In this document: piece by piece, positions 22,660 through 30,817 of the stretch
Layout of the letters: every line of letters begins with the position of its first letter
Numbering within the stretch: position 1 is the stretch's first letter
Source: Geobacteraceae bacterium GWC2_53_11
GTDB lineage: Bacteria > Desulfobacterota > Desulfuromonadia > Geobacterales > Pseudopelobacteraceae
Length of the DNA stretch: 45,926 nucleotides
Assembly (NCBI GenBank): GCA_001802645.1
Contig: MGZJ01000015.1
Location: forward strand, 1 to 45,926
Direction: 5' to 3'
Notes under the pieces: model-generated
Databases searched by the model: none
The model's input: the letters and a program-made list of their open reading frames with translations, nothing else
Told to the model about the DNA's origin: nothing
Position numbers and translations under genes: made by a program

Positions 22660-23603
22660 CCGGCCGGCTGAAGAACGAATCCGGTTTTGCCCTGATTCTG
22701 ACTCTGGTTATAACTGCGTTGATGGTGGCGGTAGTGGTCGAGATGATCCATCAGGTGTATGTGGATACCTCGCTTAGCCGTGGTTTTCGTGACGGGCAGC
22801 AGGCGTCGATACTGGCGGAGTCAGGCGCAAATGGTGCCGCCAGGCTTCTCAACATGGGGCTTTCTAACCAGACCTATACATCGCTCTCCGATCAGTGGGC
22901 GACACCGCTCAAGCTGGATGACGAAGCCGGCTCACTGCAGATAACGATCAGCGAGGAAAGCGGAAAAATCAATATCAACGGCTTGATACAGCAGAACGGT
23001 GAGTTTGAACCTTTCACGCAAGGTGTGCTGCAGCGGCTTGGTTCGCGTCTTAAACTGCAGGTGGATATCACGCCCGCAGTTGCCGACTGGATCGACAGCA
23101 ATGATCAGCAGCACTCCGGTGGTTATGAATCTGCTTATTACCGCAGCAAGAAGCCGTCGTACAGCGCCCGCAACGATAAGATAATGACACTAACGGAGCT
23201 GTCGCTGGTCGAGGGTATTAAGGATAGTCAGCCGGATATTCTCGGCAAGCTGCGTCCTTTCCTGACAACCTTTTCTGATCAGGCTGCATCGCCGCTCCCG
23301 ACGGTCAATATAAACACTGCGCCCGTTGAAATCGTGGCTGCTCTGGATAAGGGCATTGATGATCGGATGGCCGAACGGATCATTGCAGAACGTCGCATAC
23401 AGCCCTTTAAATCAATCGGGGAGCTTTCACGGGTACCCGGACTTGATACTATCGCCACCGGTCTGGGTGGCAGGATCACCATTAAAGGTAATCTTTTCAG
23501 GATAACATCCATAGCCAGAGTCAAGGATTCCGGGCGGACGGTAGAGGCGGTCGTACGGCTCTCCGGGGGAATGCCGCAAGTTCTGTCGTGGCAGGAATAT
23601 TGA
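22656..23603 (+). CDS. gspK: Type II secretion minor pseudopilin GspK
   Basis: 315 residues, the long minor pseudopilin at the pseudopilus tip. The leader ends ESG before FALILTLVITALMVAVVVEM; position +5 is not Glu, which is typical of GspK. The body has INGLIQ, TPAVADWIDSN (metal-binding region) and TVNINTAPVEIVAAL, a helix-hairpin-helix-like GspK segment. ATGA overlap with gspJ. Confidence 0.9.
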   Translation: MTGRLKNESGFALILTLVITALMVAVVVEMIHQVYVDTSLSRGFRDGQQASILAESGANGAARLLNMGLSNQTYTSLSDQWATPLKLDDEAGSLQITISEESGKININGLIQQNGEFEPFTQGVLQRLGSRLKLQVDITPAVADWIDSNDQQHSGGYESAYYRSKKPSYSARNDKIMTLTELSLVEGIKDSQPDILGKLRPFLTTFSDQAASPLPTVNINTAPVEIVAALDKGIDDRMAERIIAERRIQPFKSIGELSRVPGLDTIATGLGGRITIKGNLFRITSIARVKDSGRTVEAVVRLSGGMPQVLSWQEY

Positions 23604-23639
23604 TGCGAAATTCATTACGCAGATGAGGGTACCGGGTAC

Positions 23640-24953
23640 ATGGATTATCTGATTCTACAGGCAGAAGAAAAACTGCTGAGCGTTGCCCATTTCGGGGTGT
23701 CGCGCCGTTCCACGGAGTTGATCGGCGCCGCCGCTATCGAGCTGGACGAAGAGCGCACCCTGGCGGATGCGGTCGGGCAGATTGCCGAAAAAATGACCGG
23801 TTCTCCGCGTGTAATCCTCTGCCTGCCACCGGCGCTGTTTGCCCAGCGGGCCGTATCGCTGCCGTTCAACGATCTGCGCAAGGTGCGTGAGGTCTTGTCT
23901 GCCCATTTACAGGGAGAAATTGCCCTGCCGATTGAAGAGCTCGTGCTGGAAGTAATGCCGGTCGGAGACGGGCAGTTTCTTGCTTTATGGGCACGTAAAA
24001 CCGATATCAGTGCCGCTGTTGAGCAGTTCCGCGAGGCCGGTATTGAACCGCAGATCGTCACGTCCCTGCCGTTTGCGCTTGCTGAACTGCCGGGATTGCC
24101 GGCAGACTGCGCGGTCAGTGACGGCAGTACGCTGGCGCGTGTGCAGGGGGGGCGGCTTACCTATTTCCGTGCCTTCAATGGCGCTGCGAGCGCCCCGATG
24201 ATTGCAGCAACATTATCGGCGCTGGAACTGTCAGGCGGAACGCTGCCGCCGCTTCTCTGTCTGACCGGGACGAAGGCTGAAGAGCTTGCCGATTCAGATA
24301 CCTTGCCGGTTCCCGTAACCGTGTTGGAAGTCCCTCCAGAACTGGGACATCTGTTCAAAAATGATGAATCTTTCCGGCAGCTGGCGGGTTTTTATGCGGT
24401 TGCCCGGGCCAGCCAGGCCGGAGCGCTGCCGAACTTCCGGCAGGGTGAGCTTGCCTGGACCGCCGGGGATGCCAAACTTCGTAAAAAGCTGATCGTGACC
24501 GGAATACTGGCGGCAGTCGTTTTAGTGCTGCTGTTTGCCCAGAAAGGGCTCCAGTACCGTGCTGCGGCAGCCGATCTTGCGTCACTGAACAAATCCATTG
24601 CGACGATGTATCGCGAGATCTTTCCGGCGCGGGCCAAGGCGGTTGACGAAATTTCCGAGATCAAAGGGGAAATCAAGAAACTGGCCGGTGTCGAAAATTC
24701 AGGCGGTTATCTCGATATCCTGAAAAAACTTGCAGAAGCCAAAGGGAGCACGATCAACGGCCTCTTTGAAGCAGAACTTGAGGGGCAAAGTCTGCGCATC
24801 AAGGGTGATGCCCGTTCCGCCCAGGCGGTCAATGAATTCAAGGCGGCGCTTGTCCCGCTGCTGGCCACTGCCGAGCTGGGTGAGGTCAAGAGCCGTCCCG
24901 ACGGTACCGTTGGCTTTACCCTGACCGGAACGCTCAAGGAGGGAACGAAATGA
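23640..24953 (+). CDS. gspL: Type II secretion assembly protein GspL
   Basis: 437 residues. An actin/PilM-like cytoplasmic domain (about 1-270) is followed by a single transmembrane helix (about 283-302, LIVTGILAAVVLVLLFA) and a periplasmic ferredoxin-like part. The block RVILCLPPALFAQRAVSLPF matches the PilM/GspL fold. GspL links the ATPase GspE to the inner-membrane platform. It is separated from gspK by 36 bp and overlaps gspM by 4. Confidence 0.82.
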   Translation: MDYLILQAEEKLLSVAHFGVSRRSTELIGAAAIELDEERTLADAVGQIAEKMTGSPRVILCLPPALFAQRAVSLPFNDLRKVREVLSAHLQGEIALPIEELVLEVMPVGDGQFLALWARKTDISAAVEQFREAGIEPQIVTSLPFALAELPGLPADCAVSDGSTLARVQGGRLTYFRAFNGAASAPMIAATLSALELSGGTLPPLLCLTGTKAEELADSDTLPVPVTVLEVPPELGHLFKNDESFRQLAGFYAVARASQAGALPNFRQGELAWTAGDAKLRKKLIVTGILAAVVLVLLFAQKGLQYRAAAADLASLNKSIATMYREIFPARAKAVDEISEIKGEIKKLAGVENSGGYLDILKKLAEAKGSTINGLFEAELEGQSLRIKGDARSAQAVNEFKAALVPLLATAELGEVKSRPDGTVGFTLTGTLKEGTK

Positions 24954-25498
24954 GACCTCTGGAGATAATGCGCGAACTTTGGCAGGATCTTGACAGCCGC
25001 ACGCGCCTTTGGCTCGGCTATATCATGATTGCGCTGCTGGCGGCGGCGGTTGGCTGGTCAGCCCTGAGCGCAAAGGTACAGGCGCTGGAAAAGAAGCGTG
25101 CCGCCCGTGAAGCTGTGCTGAAAGATCTGCTGCCGCTTAAAATGACCTATCAGGCTGCCCGTCAATCGTCCGATCAATTGAACAGCCGCCTTGCTTCACT
25201 CCGCCCGGACGATTCACCGGCCAAAATAATTGAAGAAACCGGCATCAAGGGCAAATCGGTCAAAATCGTCCCGCTCAAGGGTGAGGAGCGAATCGGTTTC
25301 ACCGAAGATGCGGCCGATATCCGCATCGAAGGGTTAACTCTCAACGAAGCGGTCAATCTGCTCTATCGGCTCGAAAAAGGCAATCGCCCGCTGGTTGTTA
25401 AAAAGAGCAACGTGCGGGTTCGTTTTGATGACCCGTCCCGCTGTGACCTGTCACTGGTTCTGGCGCTCCTGAAGCCGGCACCCGGTCAGGCAAAATGA
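24950..25498 (+). CDS. gspM: Type II secretion protein GspM
   Basis: 182 residues. A short cytoplasmic N-terminus (about 19 aa), one transmembrane helix (about 20-40, LWLGYIMIALLAAAVGWSAL), a coiled-coil stretch (VQALEKKRAAREAVLKDLL), then a small periplasmic domain. Sequence conservation in GspM is low; position between gspL and gspN and the membrane topology carry the call. Overlaps both neighbours by 4 bases. Confidence 0.75.
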   Translation: MRPLEIMRELWQDLDSRTRLWLGYIMIALLAAAVGWSALSAKVQALEKKRAAREAVLKDLLPLKMTYQAARQSSDQLNSRLASLRPDDSPAKIIEETGIKGKSVKIVPLKGEERIGFTEDAADIRIEGLTLNEAVNLLYRLEKGNRPLVVKKSNVRVRFDDPSRCDLSLVLALLKPAPGQAK

Positions 25499-26337
25499 GC
25501 AAGGGAGTCCAGATAGCGCGCGGAGCAGCTCTGCTGGCCGCGGTTCTGTTTCTGTTTCTGCTGTTCAGTTACGTGCTTTTCCCGACCGCAAGGATCGATG
25601 CGGTAATTGCCCAGATCCTGTCGCGTCAGGGCTTGACCCTTGCTCCGGCGGTTCACAAAACACTCCTTCCCGGGCTGGCATGGGACAATCTGGTGCTCTC
25701 CTCGGAACAGGGACAGCTGCTCCAGTGCGAGCGGTTGCAGGTCAGACCCCAGCTGCTCCCGCTTTTTATTGGACGCGCGGTGGTTTCCGGAGGGGCAACG
25801 GTTGGCAAGGGGCATCTGGATGTCACGTATGCACTGAACGGGAAAAACGCTCTGAATCTGGATGCCGACGGCATATCGCTTGCCGAAATCCCCTTTTTCA
25901 AAAATGTGCTGGGGGCCACAATGGCAGGCAACCTCTGGAGCCGTGGTACACTGCAGCGCGGTGCGAAAGGGTTGAGCGGCGACCTGAAGCTGGAAATAAA
26001 GCAGCTCGATTTTTCCGGGGTTAAACTGGGGGCATTCCCGCTCCCGGATGTTTCAAAGCTGAAAACGCAGGGGATGGTGAGGGTCAATGAAGGCAAAGCC
26101 CGCCTGGAGAGCTTTACGCTCGAAGGAGAGGGTGTTTACATGCGGCTTTCGGGTGACGTTCCCACCGGTGCCAATGCCGCCGTGACACCACTCGCCATGA
26201 GCCTGGAGATTATGCCGAAGCCGGAGTTTCTGGAAAAGCAGAAGCTGGTCTTTATGCTGCTTGCCAAGTTTATGACCTCTCCGGGCGTTTATACCGTGCC
26301 CATCAAAGGCACACTGCTCAAACCGCAAATTTTGTAA
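25495..26337 (+). CDS. gspN: Type II secretion protein GspN
   Basis: 280 residues. One N-terminal membrane helix (about 10-30) precedes a largely beta-strand periplasmic body. Segments such as VISGGATVGKGHLDVTY-like strands and LSGDVPTGANAAVTPLAMSLEI resemble the GspN/AsmA-like beta fold; the end VPIKGTLLKPQIL is typical. Its exact role in secretion is not settled. Overlaps gspM by 4 bases. Confidence 0.75.
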   Translation: MSKGVQIARGAALLAAVLFLFLLFSYVLFPTARIDAVIAQILSRQGLTLAPAVHKTLLPGLAWDNLVLSSEQGQLLQCERLQVRPQLLPLFIGRAVVSGGATVGKGHLDVTYALNGKNALNLDADGISLAEIPFFKNVLGATMAGNLWSRGTLQRGAKGLSGDLKLEIKQLDFSGVKLGAFPLPDVSKLKTQGMVRVNEGKARLESFTLEGEGVYMRLSGDVPTGANAAVTPLAMSLEIMPKPEFLEKQKLVFMLLAKFMTSPGVYTVPIKGTLLKPQIL

Positions 26338-26348
26338 TAAGGAATAAG

Positions 26349-27482
26349 ATGGCAATCAAACTCGGCGAACTGCTGCTCAGTGAAAAATTGATTACTCCGG
26401 AACAGCTTGACGATGCGCTCAAAAACCAGACAATTTTCGGCATCAAGTTGGGAAGCGCTCTGATCGAACTGGGGTATATCAGCGACGAGCAGTTGTGCCG
26501 CTTTTTGAGCCGCAAGCTGGGGGTGCCGGCGGTTTCCCCGCGCATTATGGCATCGATACCTCAAGGGGTGCTTGCCCTGGTGCCCGTGGAGCTGGCGGCA
26601 AAATACCGCGTGGTGCCGATCAGGGCGGACGGCAAGAAGTTGGCGCTGGCCATGGCCGACCCGACCGATTTTAAAGCGATCGACGAAGTGGCGTTTGTCA
26701 CCGGGTGCGTCATCCTGCCGCATATAGTGCCTGATGTCCGGCTTACCTCGGCGCTCTCGAAGCATTACCAGATACGTGGAGATATCCGCTACATCAAGAT
26801 TGAAGGGGAGCTTGCCAACAGAAGGCGGAATGCTCCGGTCTCTGAAGCGGTAAAAAAAGCCGAAAAAATTGAAATCCCGATGATGAGCGACAGCGGCGAA
26901 CTGCTCAACATTGAAATTCCGCTTGAATTCGAGGGCTTTGCCAACCTTCCCGGCAACGAGGAAGAGCTTCTGCCCGAGATGGATGGGGTGGAACGCTATT
27001 CCGTTGACCGTCTCTCCATCGAGTTTGCCTCGGCCAAGAATCGCGACCAGATTGCCAATGTATTCATCAAATACCTCGGCCAGGAATTCACGGTCGGCGC
27101 CCTGTTCATCATCAGGAACAACATGGCGGTCGGCTGGCGCGGCATAGCTGCCGGCACGCGTATTGACGCGCTGGAGAGCCTGAGCATTCTGCTCGGCAAG
27201 CCGTCCGTGATGCGGGATGTCCTGGAAACCCGTCAGTTTGCCATGGGCACGCTGGTGCAGACAGCCGAAAATGTCCAGCTGCTCAAGACTCTGGGAGTAA
27301 ACGCTGCCACACCGCTTCTGGTGCTGCCGATTGTCATGCTCAACAAGGTGGTGGCCGCAGTTGTCGTATCGGCTGATATGGACGCGCTCGGCAAGCGGCT
27401 GAACGAACTTCAGAAACTGGTCTACAAGGCGTCGCTGGCCTTTGAGATGCTCATCATCAAGAACAAGATTCTGATGACATGA
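26349..27482 (+). CDS. GspE N-terminal-domain protein lacking an ATPase domain
   Basis: 377 residues. Residues 1-150 match the type II/IV secretion ATPase N-terminal domain (KLGELLLSEKLITPEQLDDALKNQ ... LIELGYISDEQL ... ALAMADPTDFKAIDEVAFVTG). There is no Walker A or B and no room for the GspE motor domain. The C-terminal ~200 residues (from about SIEFASAKNRDQIANVF) look like a GAF-type alpha/beta domain; this is only a fold guess. The gene follows gspN by 11 bp and overlaps nadD by 4. It may be a regulator or adaptor of a secretion or pilus ATPase, or a GspE-N domain recruited for signalling. Confidence 0.7.
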   Translation: MAIKLGELLLSEKLITPEQLDDALKNQTIFGIKLGSALIELGYISDEQLCRFLSRKLGVPAVSPRIMASIPQGVLALVPVELAAKYRVVPIRADGKKLALAMADPTDFKAIDEVAFVTGCVILPHIVPDVRLTSALSKHYQIRGDIRYIKIEGELANRRRNAPVSEAVKKAEKIEIPMMSDSGELLNIEIPLEFEGFANLPGNEEELLPEMDGVERYSVDRLSIEFASAKNRDQIANVFIKYLGQEFTVGALFIIRNNMAVGWRGIAAGTRIDALESLSILLGKPSVMRDVLETRQFAMGTLVQTAENVQLLKTLGVNAATPLLVLPIVMLNKVVAAVVVSADMDALGKRLNELQKLVYKASLAFEMLIIKNKILMT

Positions 27483-28162
27483 GAATCGGTCTGCTGGGTG
27501 GCAGCTTCAACCCGATACACAATGCCCACCTCCGCATCGCAGGGGAGGCGCAGGGCGCTTGCCGGCTTGACCGGGTCATCTTTATTCCGGCTGCCGATCC
27601 GCCGCACAAACCGCTGGCGGGTGACATCTCTTTTGAGATCCGGTCATCAATGGTTACCATGGCTATTGCCGGCCATCCGGATTTCGAGATGTCAACGGTT
27701 GAAGCAGAGCGCCCCGGCAAGTCATACTCCGTTGACACGATCCGGGCTTTCCGGGAACGCAATCCGGGCGACGAGCTGTTTTTTATCATCGGCGGCGATT
27801 CCTTTCTGGAGATAGGTACCTGGCACCGCTATGCCGAAATCTTCCGCCAGTGCAACCTGATCGTCGTCGAACGTCCCGGCTGTCAGATTCATAATCCGCT
27901 TGAAACCCTGCCGGATGCCATCAGGGGGGCGTTTCAGTGCGATGCGCAGACCGGCTCCCTGACGCATGAATGCGGTACATCCGTCTATTTTGTCACCGGT
28001 TCGCCGCTGGAACTTTCATCAACAGAAATCAGGCGGCTCGCCGCCGCCGATGCCGATATCACCCGGTATGTACCATCCGACGTAGCAGCATATATCTCGC
28101 AGCAAAGGATCTATCACCAATGCCCGTTAAAAAAGACAAAACAGTTGAAAAGACAACACTGA
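27479..28162 (+). CDS. nadD: Nicotinate-nucleotide adenylyltransferase
   Basis: Adenylates nicotinate mononucleotide in NAD synthesis. 227 residues. The nucleotidyltransferase motif GLLGGSFNPIHNAHL (His14, His17) is at the N-terminus, PHKPL follows, and the C-terminal SSTEIRRL completes the ATP-binding signature. It starts within the stop region of the preceding gene (ATGA) and its last 43 bp overlap rsfS. Confidence 0.96.
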   Translation: MRIGLLGGSFNPIHNAHLRIAGEAQGACRLDRVIFIPAADPPHKPLAGDISFEIRSSMVTMAIAGHPDFEMSTVEAERPGKSYSVDTIRAFRERNPGDELFFIIGGDSFLEIGTWHRYAEIFRQCNLIVVERPGCQIHNPLETLPDAIRGAFQCDAQTGSLTHECGTSVYFVTGSPLELSSTEIRRLAAADADITRYVPSDVAAYISQQRIYHQCPLKKTKQLKRQH

Positions 28163-28533
28163 CCGCCGCGGAACGCGCCCTCAAATGTGCCGAACTGGCG
28201 TATGACAAAAAGGCGTATGACATCTGTGTGCGCGACATCTCGAAGATCTCCTCCATTGCCGACTACATGGTGATCATCTCCGGGTCGTCCGACAGGCAGA
28301 ACATTGCCATTTCCGACAATATCCGCACCGGCCTGAAGAAGTTCGGCAAGGTCATCGATATCGAGGGAGCCAAGGACGGCAAATGGATCGTCATGGATTA
28401 CGGCGACGTACTGGTACATATCTTCCACGACCAGATCCGCCGCTATTATGACCTTGACGGTTTGTGGGGCCAGGCTCCGGAATTGGAATTGCCTGCGGAA
28501 ATCAAGGCGGCACGCAAGGAATCGGATTTTTGA
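28120..28533 (+). CDS. rsfS: Ribosome silencing factor RsfS
   Basis: 137 residues. Binds L14 of the large subunit and blocks subunit joining in slow growth. The conserved core is IADYMVIISGSSDRQNIAI, followed by GKWIVMDYGDVLVHIFHDQIRRYYDLDGLW, diagnostic of the family. The ATG at 28120 lies inside nadD; AAGGA lies about 11 bases upstream. The nadD-rsfS-rlmH order is common in bacteria. Confidence 0.95.
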   Translation: MPVKKDKTVEKTTLTAAERALKCAELAYDKKAYDICVRDISKISSIADYMVIISGSSDRQNIAISDNIRTGLKKFGKVIDIEGAKDGKWIVMDYGDVLVHIFHDQIRRYYDLDGLWGQAPELELPAEIKAARKESDF

Positions 28534-28534
28534 G

Positions 28535-28652
28535 TCGGATCCGCCTTCAAGCGGATAGCGGCGTTGCATCGTCGTTGCTCTCCTCGACGTACGTTATGTA
28601 CGCCTGTGTCGGCTCCTTCTCGCTGCCTTGCTCTCCGCTCGAAATCGGATCC
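28535..28652. repeat. Dispersed-repeat-like element between rsfS and rlmH
   Basis: The 139-bp gap is not plausibly coding. It is bounded by direct copies of TCGGATCC (28535-28542 and 28645-28652). It contains a hairpin ATCCGC/GCGGAT (28539-28556), a central palindrome CGTAC/GTACG (28588-28602) and a repeated TTGCTCTCC (28575-28583, 28628-28636). The central segment resembles, from memory, short palindromic elements scattered in Geobacter-type genomes; copy number cannot be checked within this window. Confidence 0.5.
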
Positions 28653-28656
28653 TCTA

Positions 28657-28674
28657 ATGGGGCTGTAGCCCCAT
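28657..28674 (+). promoter_or_regulatory. Hairpin enclosing the rlmH start codon
   Basis: The 18 bases ATGGGGCTGTAGCCCCAT form a near-perfect palindrome (8-bp arms, 2-base centre; or 7-bp arms with a TGTA loop). The right arm includes the first two bases of the rlmH ATG at 28673. No ribosome-binding motif is visible upstream, so rlmH initiation may be weak, structured or regulated. Confidence 0.5.
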
Positions 28675-29131
28675 GAAAATCAAGGTTTTGTGGGTCGGCA
28701 AAAGCCGCGATCCGTGGGTCAAGGATGCCATCGACGAATATGCCAGTCGCATCCGGCGCTACATGCCGCTTGAGCTCGTTGATATCCGTGACGAGAAGGG
28801 CGCAGAAGCAGAGGAGATGCGCCGCCGCGAGTGTGAACGGCTGGAGAAGCAGATTCCACCCGGTGCTACCCTGGTGTTGATGGACGAAAGGGGCGACCAG
28901 ATGGACTCTCCCGGTCTGGCGTCCTTTGTCGGCAAGCAGCGCGACAGCGGCACCGGTGAGCTGATTTTCGTCATCGGCGGCGCCTACGGTTTTTCCGAGG
29001 AATTCCGGAGGCGCGGCAGGCTGCTGGCACTCTCCAAAATGACCTTCACCCACCAGATGGTGCGGGCCTTCCTGCTGGAACAAATTTACCGGGCGTTTAC
29101 GATTTTGAACAACGAACCGTATCATCATTAA
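28673..29131 (+). CDS. rlmH: 23S rRNA (pseudouridine-1915-N3)-methyltransferase RlmH
   Basis: SPOUT-class methyltransferase acting on helix 69 of 23S rRNA in 70S ribosomes. 152 residues, typical. MKIKVLWVGKSRDPWV at the start, LDERG-type motif LMDERGDQMDSPGLA, the SAM-binding knot FVIGGAYGFSEEFR, and the ending YRAFTILNNEPYHH are diagnostic. The final ~11 codons are duplicated at 30818-30847. In staphylococci this gene (orfX) is the integration site of SCC elements, at exactly the EAYHK-type C-terminal codons. Confidence 0.97.
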   Translation: MKIKVLWVGKSRDPWVKDAIDEYASRIRRYMPLELVDIRDEKGAEAEEMRRRECERLEKQIPPGATLVLMDERGDQMDSPGLASFVGKQRDSGTGELIFVIGGAYGFSEEFRRRGRLLALSKMTFTHQMVRAFLLEQIYRAFTILNNEPYHH

Positions 29132-29135
29132 TGGA
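29102..29135 (+). repeat. Left copy of rlmH 3'-end direct repeat (attachment-site-like)
   Basis: These 34 bases cover the last codons and stop of rlmH plus TGGA. They match 30818-30851 at 30 of 34 positions. The four differences, all transitions, are at 29105, 29114, 29125 and 29130. The segment contains GAACCGTATCATCATTAA, the positional equivalent of the SCC attachment core in staphylococcal rlmH. Confidence 0.8.
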
Positions 29136-29148
29136 AGTTGAGGAATCA

Positions 29149-30753
29149 ATGACCAACAGGAAACAGCTCTTCATCAGCTCTGTCCAGAAGGAACTGACTG
29201 ACGACCGTCGGGCGCTGAAAGAGTATGTCCACGGTGACCCGCTGTTGCGCCGGTTTTTTGAAGTATTTCTCTTCGAAGACTTGCCGGCTTCCGACCGGCG
29301 AGCCGATGAGGTCTATCTGCATGAGGTGGAGCAAAGTGCCATCTATGTCGGCCTTTTCGGTAATGACTACGGTTACGAGGATGCTGAGGGGATCTCGCCA
29401 ACCGAACGCGAATTCGATCATGCAACCAACCTTGGCACTGAACGACTCATCTTCGTCAAAGGGAACGACGACTCTGCCCGGCATCCCAAGATGCTCGGTC
29501 TGATTCGTAAGGCGGGAGAGCAGCTCATTCGCCGCCGTTGCGGCACTGTTACAGAGTTGATTACGAGCCTTTACGCCGCACTGGTGCAGTATCTGGTTGC
29601 CAGCGAGTTGATCCGTGGCGGTCCGTTTGACGCCGCTTTCTGCCAGAAAGCCACTCTGGCTGATCTGGATGACGAGAAAATCAGCAAATTTCTGCTAAGC
29701 GCTCGCCGGTCGCGGGGCTTTGCACTTGATGAAGATACTCCTCCCGTCGCTGTTCTGGAACATTTAAACCTGCTCGACCATGGCCGTCCATCTCATGCCG
29801 CAGTCCTGCTATTCGGGGCGCGGCCGCAGCGCTTCCTGCTTTCGTCAGAAGTGAAGTGTATGCACTTTCACTCCACGCAGGTACATAAACCGATCCCCTC
29901 CTACCATATCTACAAGGGGACACTCTTTGGGCTGGTTGATCAGGCGGTGGATTTCGTCATGTCCAAAATAGATCTCTGGGTGGGAACCCGGAAGGACGGC
30001 CCTCAGGCGCCGGTGGCCTATGAGATCCCGCGAGAGGTTGTGTCCGAGGCAATCGTCAATGCCGTTGCGCATCGTGACTACACCAGTACCGGAAGCGTTC
30101 AGGTGATGCTGTTTTCAGACAGGCTGGAGATCTGGAGCCCAGGTGAGTTGCGCTCTCCCATGACCCTGGTCAAGTTGACCAAGCCGCACCCTTCTATTCC
30201 GGTTAATCCGCTGATCGCGGAACCGCTCTACCTCAGCAAATATATTGAAAAGGCGGGATCAGGTACCCTCGACATGCTTGATCTATGCCGATCAGCCGGA
30301 CTGCGTCCGCCAGAGTTCCGCGTGGATGTAGGTTGCTTCATTGTGACGATTCACCGTAAACATCGTGCTGGGACAGGGCAAGTCGAGGCCCAAGTCGAGG
30401 CCCAAGTCGAGGCCCAAGTCGAGGCCCAAGTCGAGGCCCAAGTCGAGGCCCAAGTCGAGGCCCAAGTCGAGGCCCAAGTCGAGGCCCAAGTCGAGGCCCA
30501 AGTCATACTGACAGAAATCGAAAGAAGAATGCTGCTATCTTGTCGTGAAGATAGCAAGTCTGGCCAGGAACTTCTTAATGTCGCGGGGTATGAAACCCGG
30601 ACAGGGAACTTTAAGAGGAGCCTGGATAAACTATTGCAAGCGGCCATGCTGGAAATGCTTATCCCCGATAAGCCAAACAGCCGCATGCAGAAATACCGGC
30701 TCACCGCAAAAGGCAGAACCTGGCTCGATTCATACCTCAAAGAGGCAAACTGA
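29149..30753 (+). CDS. DUF4062 / HATPase / winged-helix protein with VEAQ repeat
   Basis: 534 residues from the ATG at 29149, which has GAGGA 4 bases upstream; an in-frame ATG at 29131 lies inside the flanking repeat and is less likely. Residues 1-100 fit DUF4062, a TIR-like fold (KQLFISSVQKEL, YVGLFGNDYGYED, SPTEREFDHA). About 175-395 resembles the RecG-C/HATPase_c_4 family of Schlafen-AlbA-type regulators, with the ATP-site helix EAIVNAVAHRDY (about 299) and SGTLDML. Residues 412-451 are ten VEAQ units. The C-terminus (about 455-534) looks like a winged helix. No membrane segment. DUF4062 and these HATPases occur in bacterial regulators and some defence proteins; the actual function is unknown. 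It stands alone between the two rlmH-end repeats. Confidence 0.75.
   Translation: MTNRKQLFISSVQKELTDDRRALKEYVHGDPLLRRFFEVFLFEDLPASDRRADEVYLHEVEQSAIYVGLFGNDYGYEDAEGISPTEREFDHATNLGTERLIFVKGNDDSARHPKMLGLIRKAGEQLIRRRCGTVTELITSLYAALVQYLVASELIRGGPFDAAFCQKATLADLDDEKISKFLLSARRSRGFALDEDTPPVAVLEHLNLLDHGRPSHAAVLLFGARPQRFLLSSEVKCMHFHSTQVHKPIPSYHIYKGTLFGLVDQAVDFVMSKIDLWVGTRKDGPQAPVAYEIPREVVSEAIVNAVAHRDYTSTGSVQVMLFSDRLEIWSPGELRSPMTLVKLTKPHPSIPVNPLIAEPLYLSKYIEKAGSGTLDMLDLCRSAGLRPPEFRVDVGCFIVTIHRKHRAGTGQVEAQVEAQVEAQVEAQVEAQVEAQVEAQVEAQVEAQVEAQVILTEIERRMLLSCREDSKSGQELLNVAGYETRTGNFKRSLDKLLQAAMLEMLIPDKPNSRMQKYRLTAKGRTWLDSYLKEAN
30382..30501 (+). repeat. Ten exact 12-bp tandem repeats encoding (VEAQ)10
   Basis: The unit GTCGAGGCCCAA is repeated ten times without a single base change. 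It is in frame, so gain or loss of units alters only the length of a linker between the HATPase and winged-helix parts. A 4-residue period with Val and Ala on one face would form one continuous helix. Perfect DNA identity implies recent expansion or ongoing slippage. Confidence 0.97.
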
Positions 30754-30817
30754 ATGCCCACAATTGACATAAACAAGGCACTCAGATTGAGGAAAAGTAG
30801 AAAAATGAAATGCAGCA

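Noticed and set aside
28535-28652. Insertion sequence or transposase between rsfS and rlmH
   Set aside because: Too short and no coding frame; at most a small non-autonomous repeat.
29131-29148. ATG at 29131 as the start of the DUF4062 gene
   Set aside because: It lies within the flanking repeat next to the rlmH stop, has no ribosome site, and the family N-terminus begins just after the ATG at 29149, which has one.
30382-30501. 12-bp repeats as a CRISPR-like array
   Set aside because: The units are directly adjacent with no spacers and lie in frame inside a protein gene.
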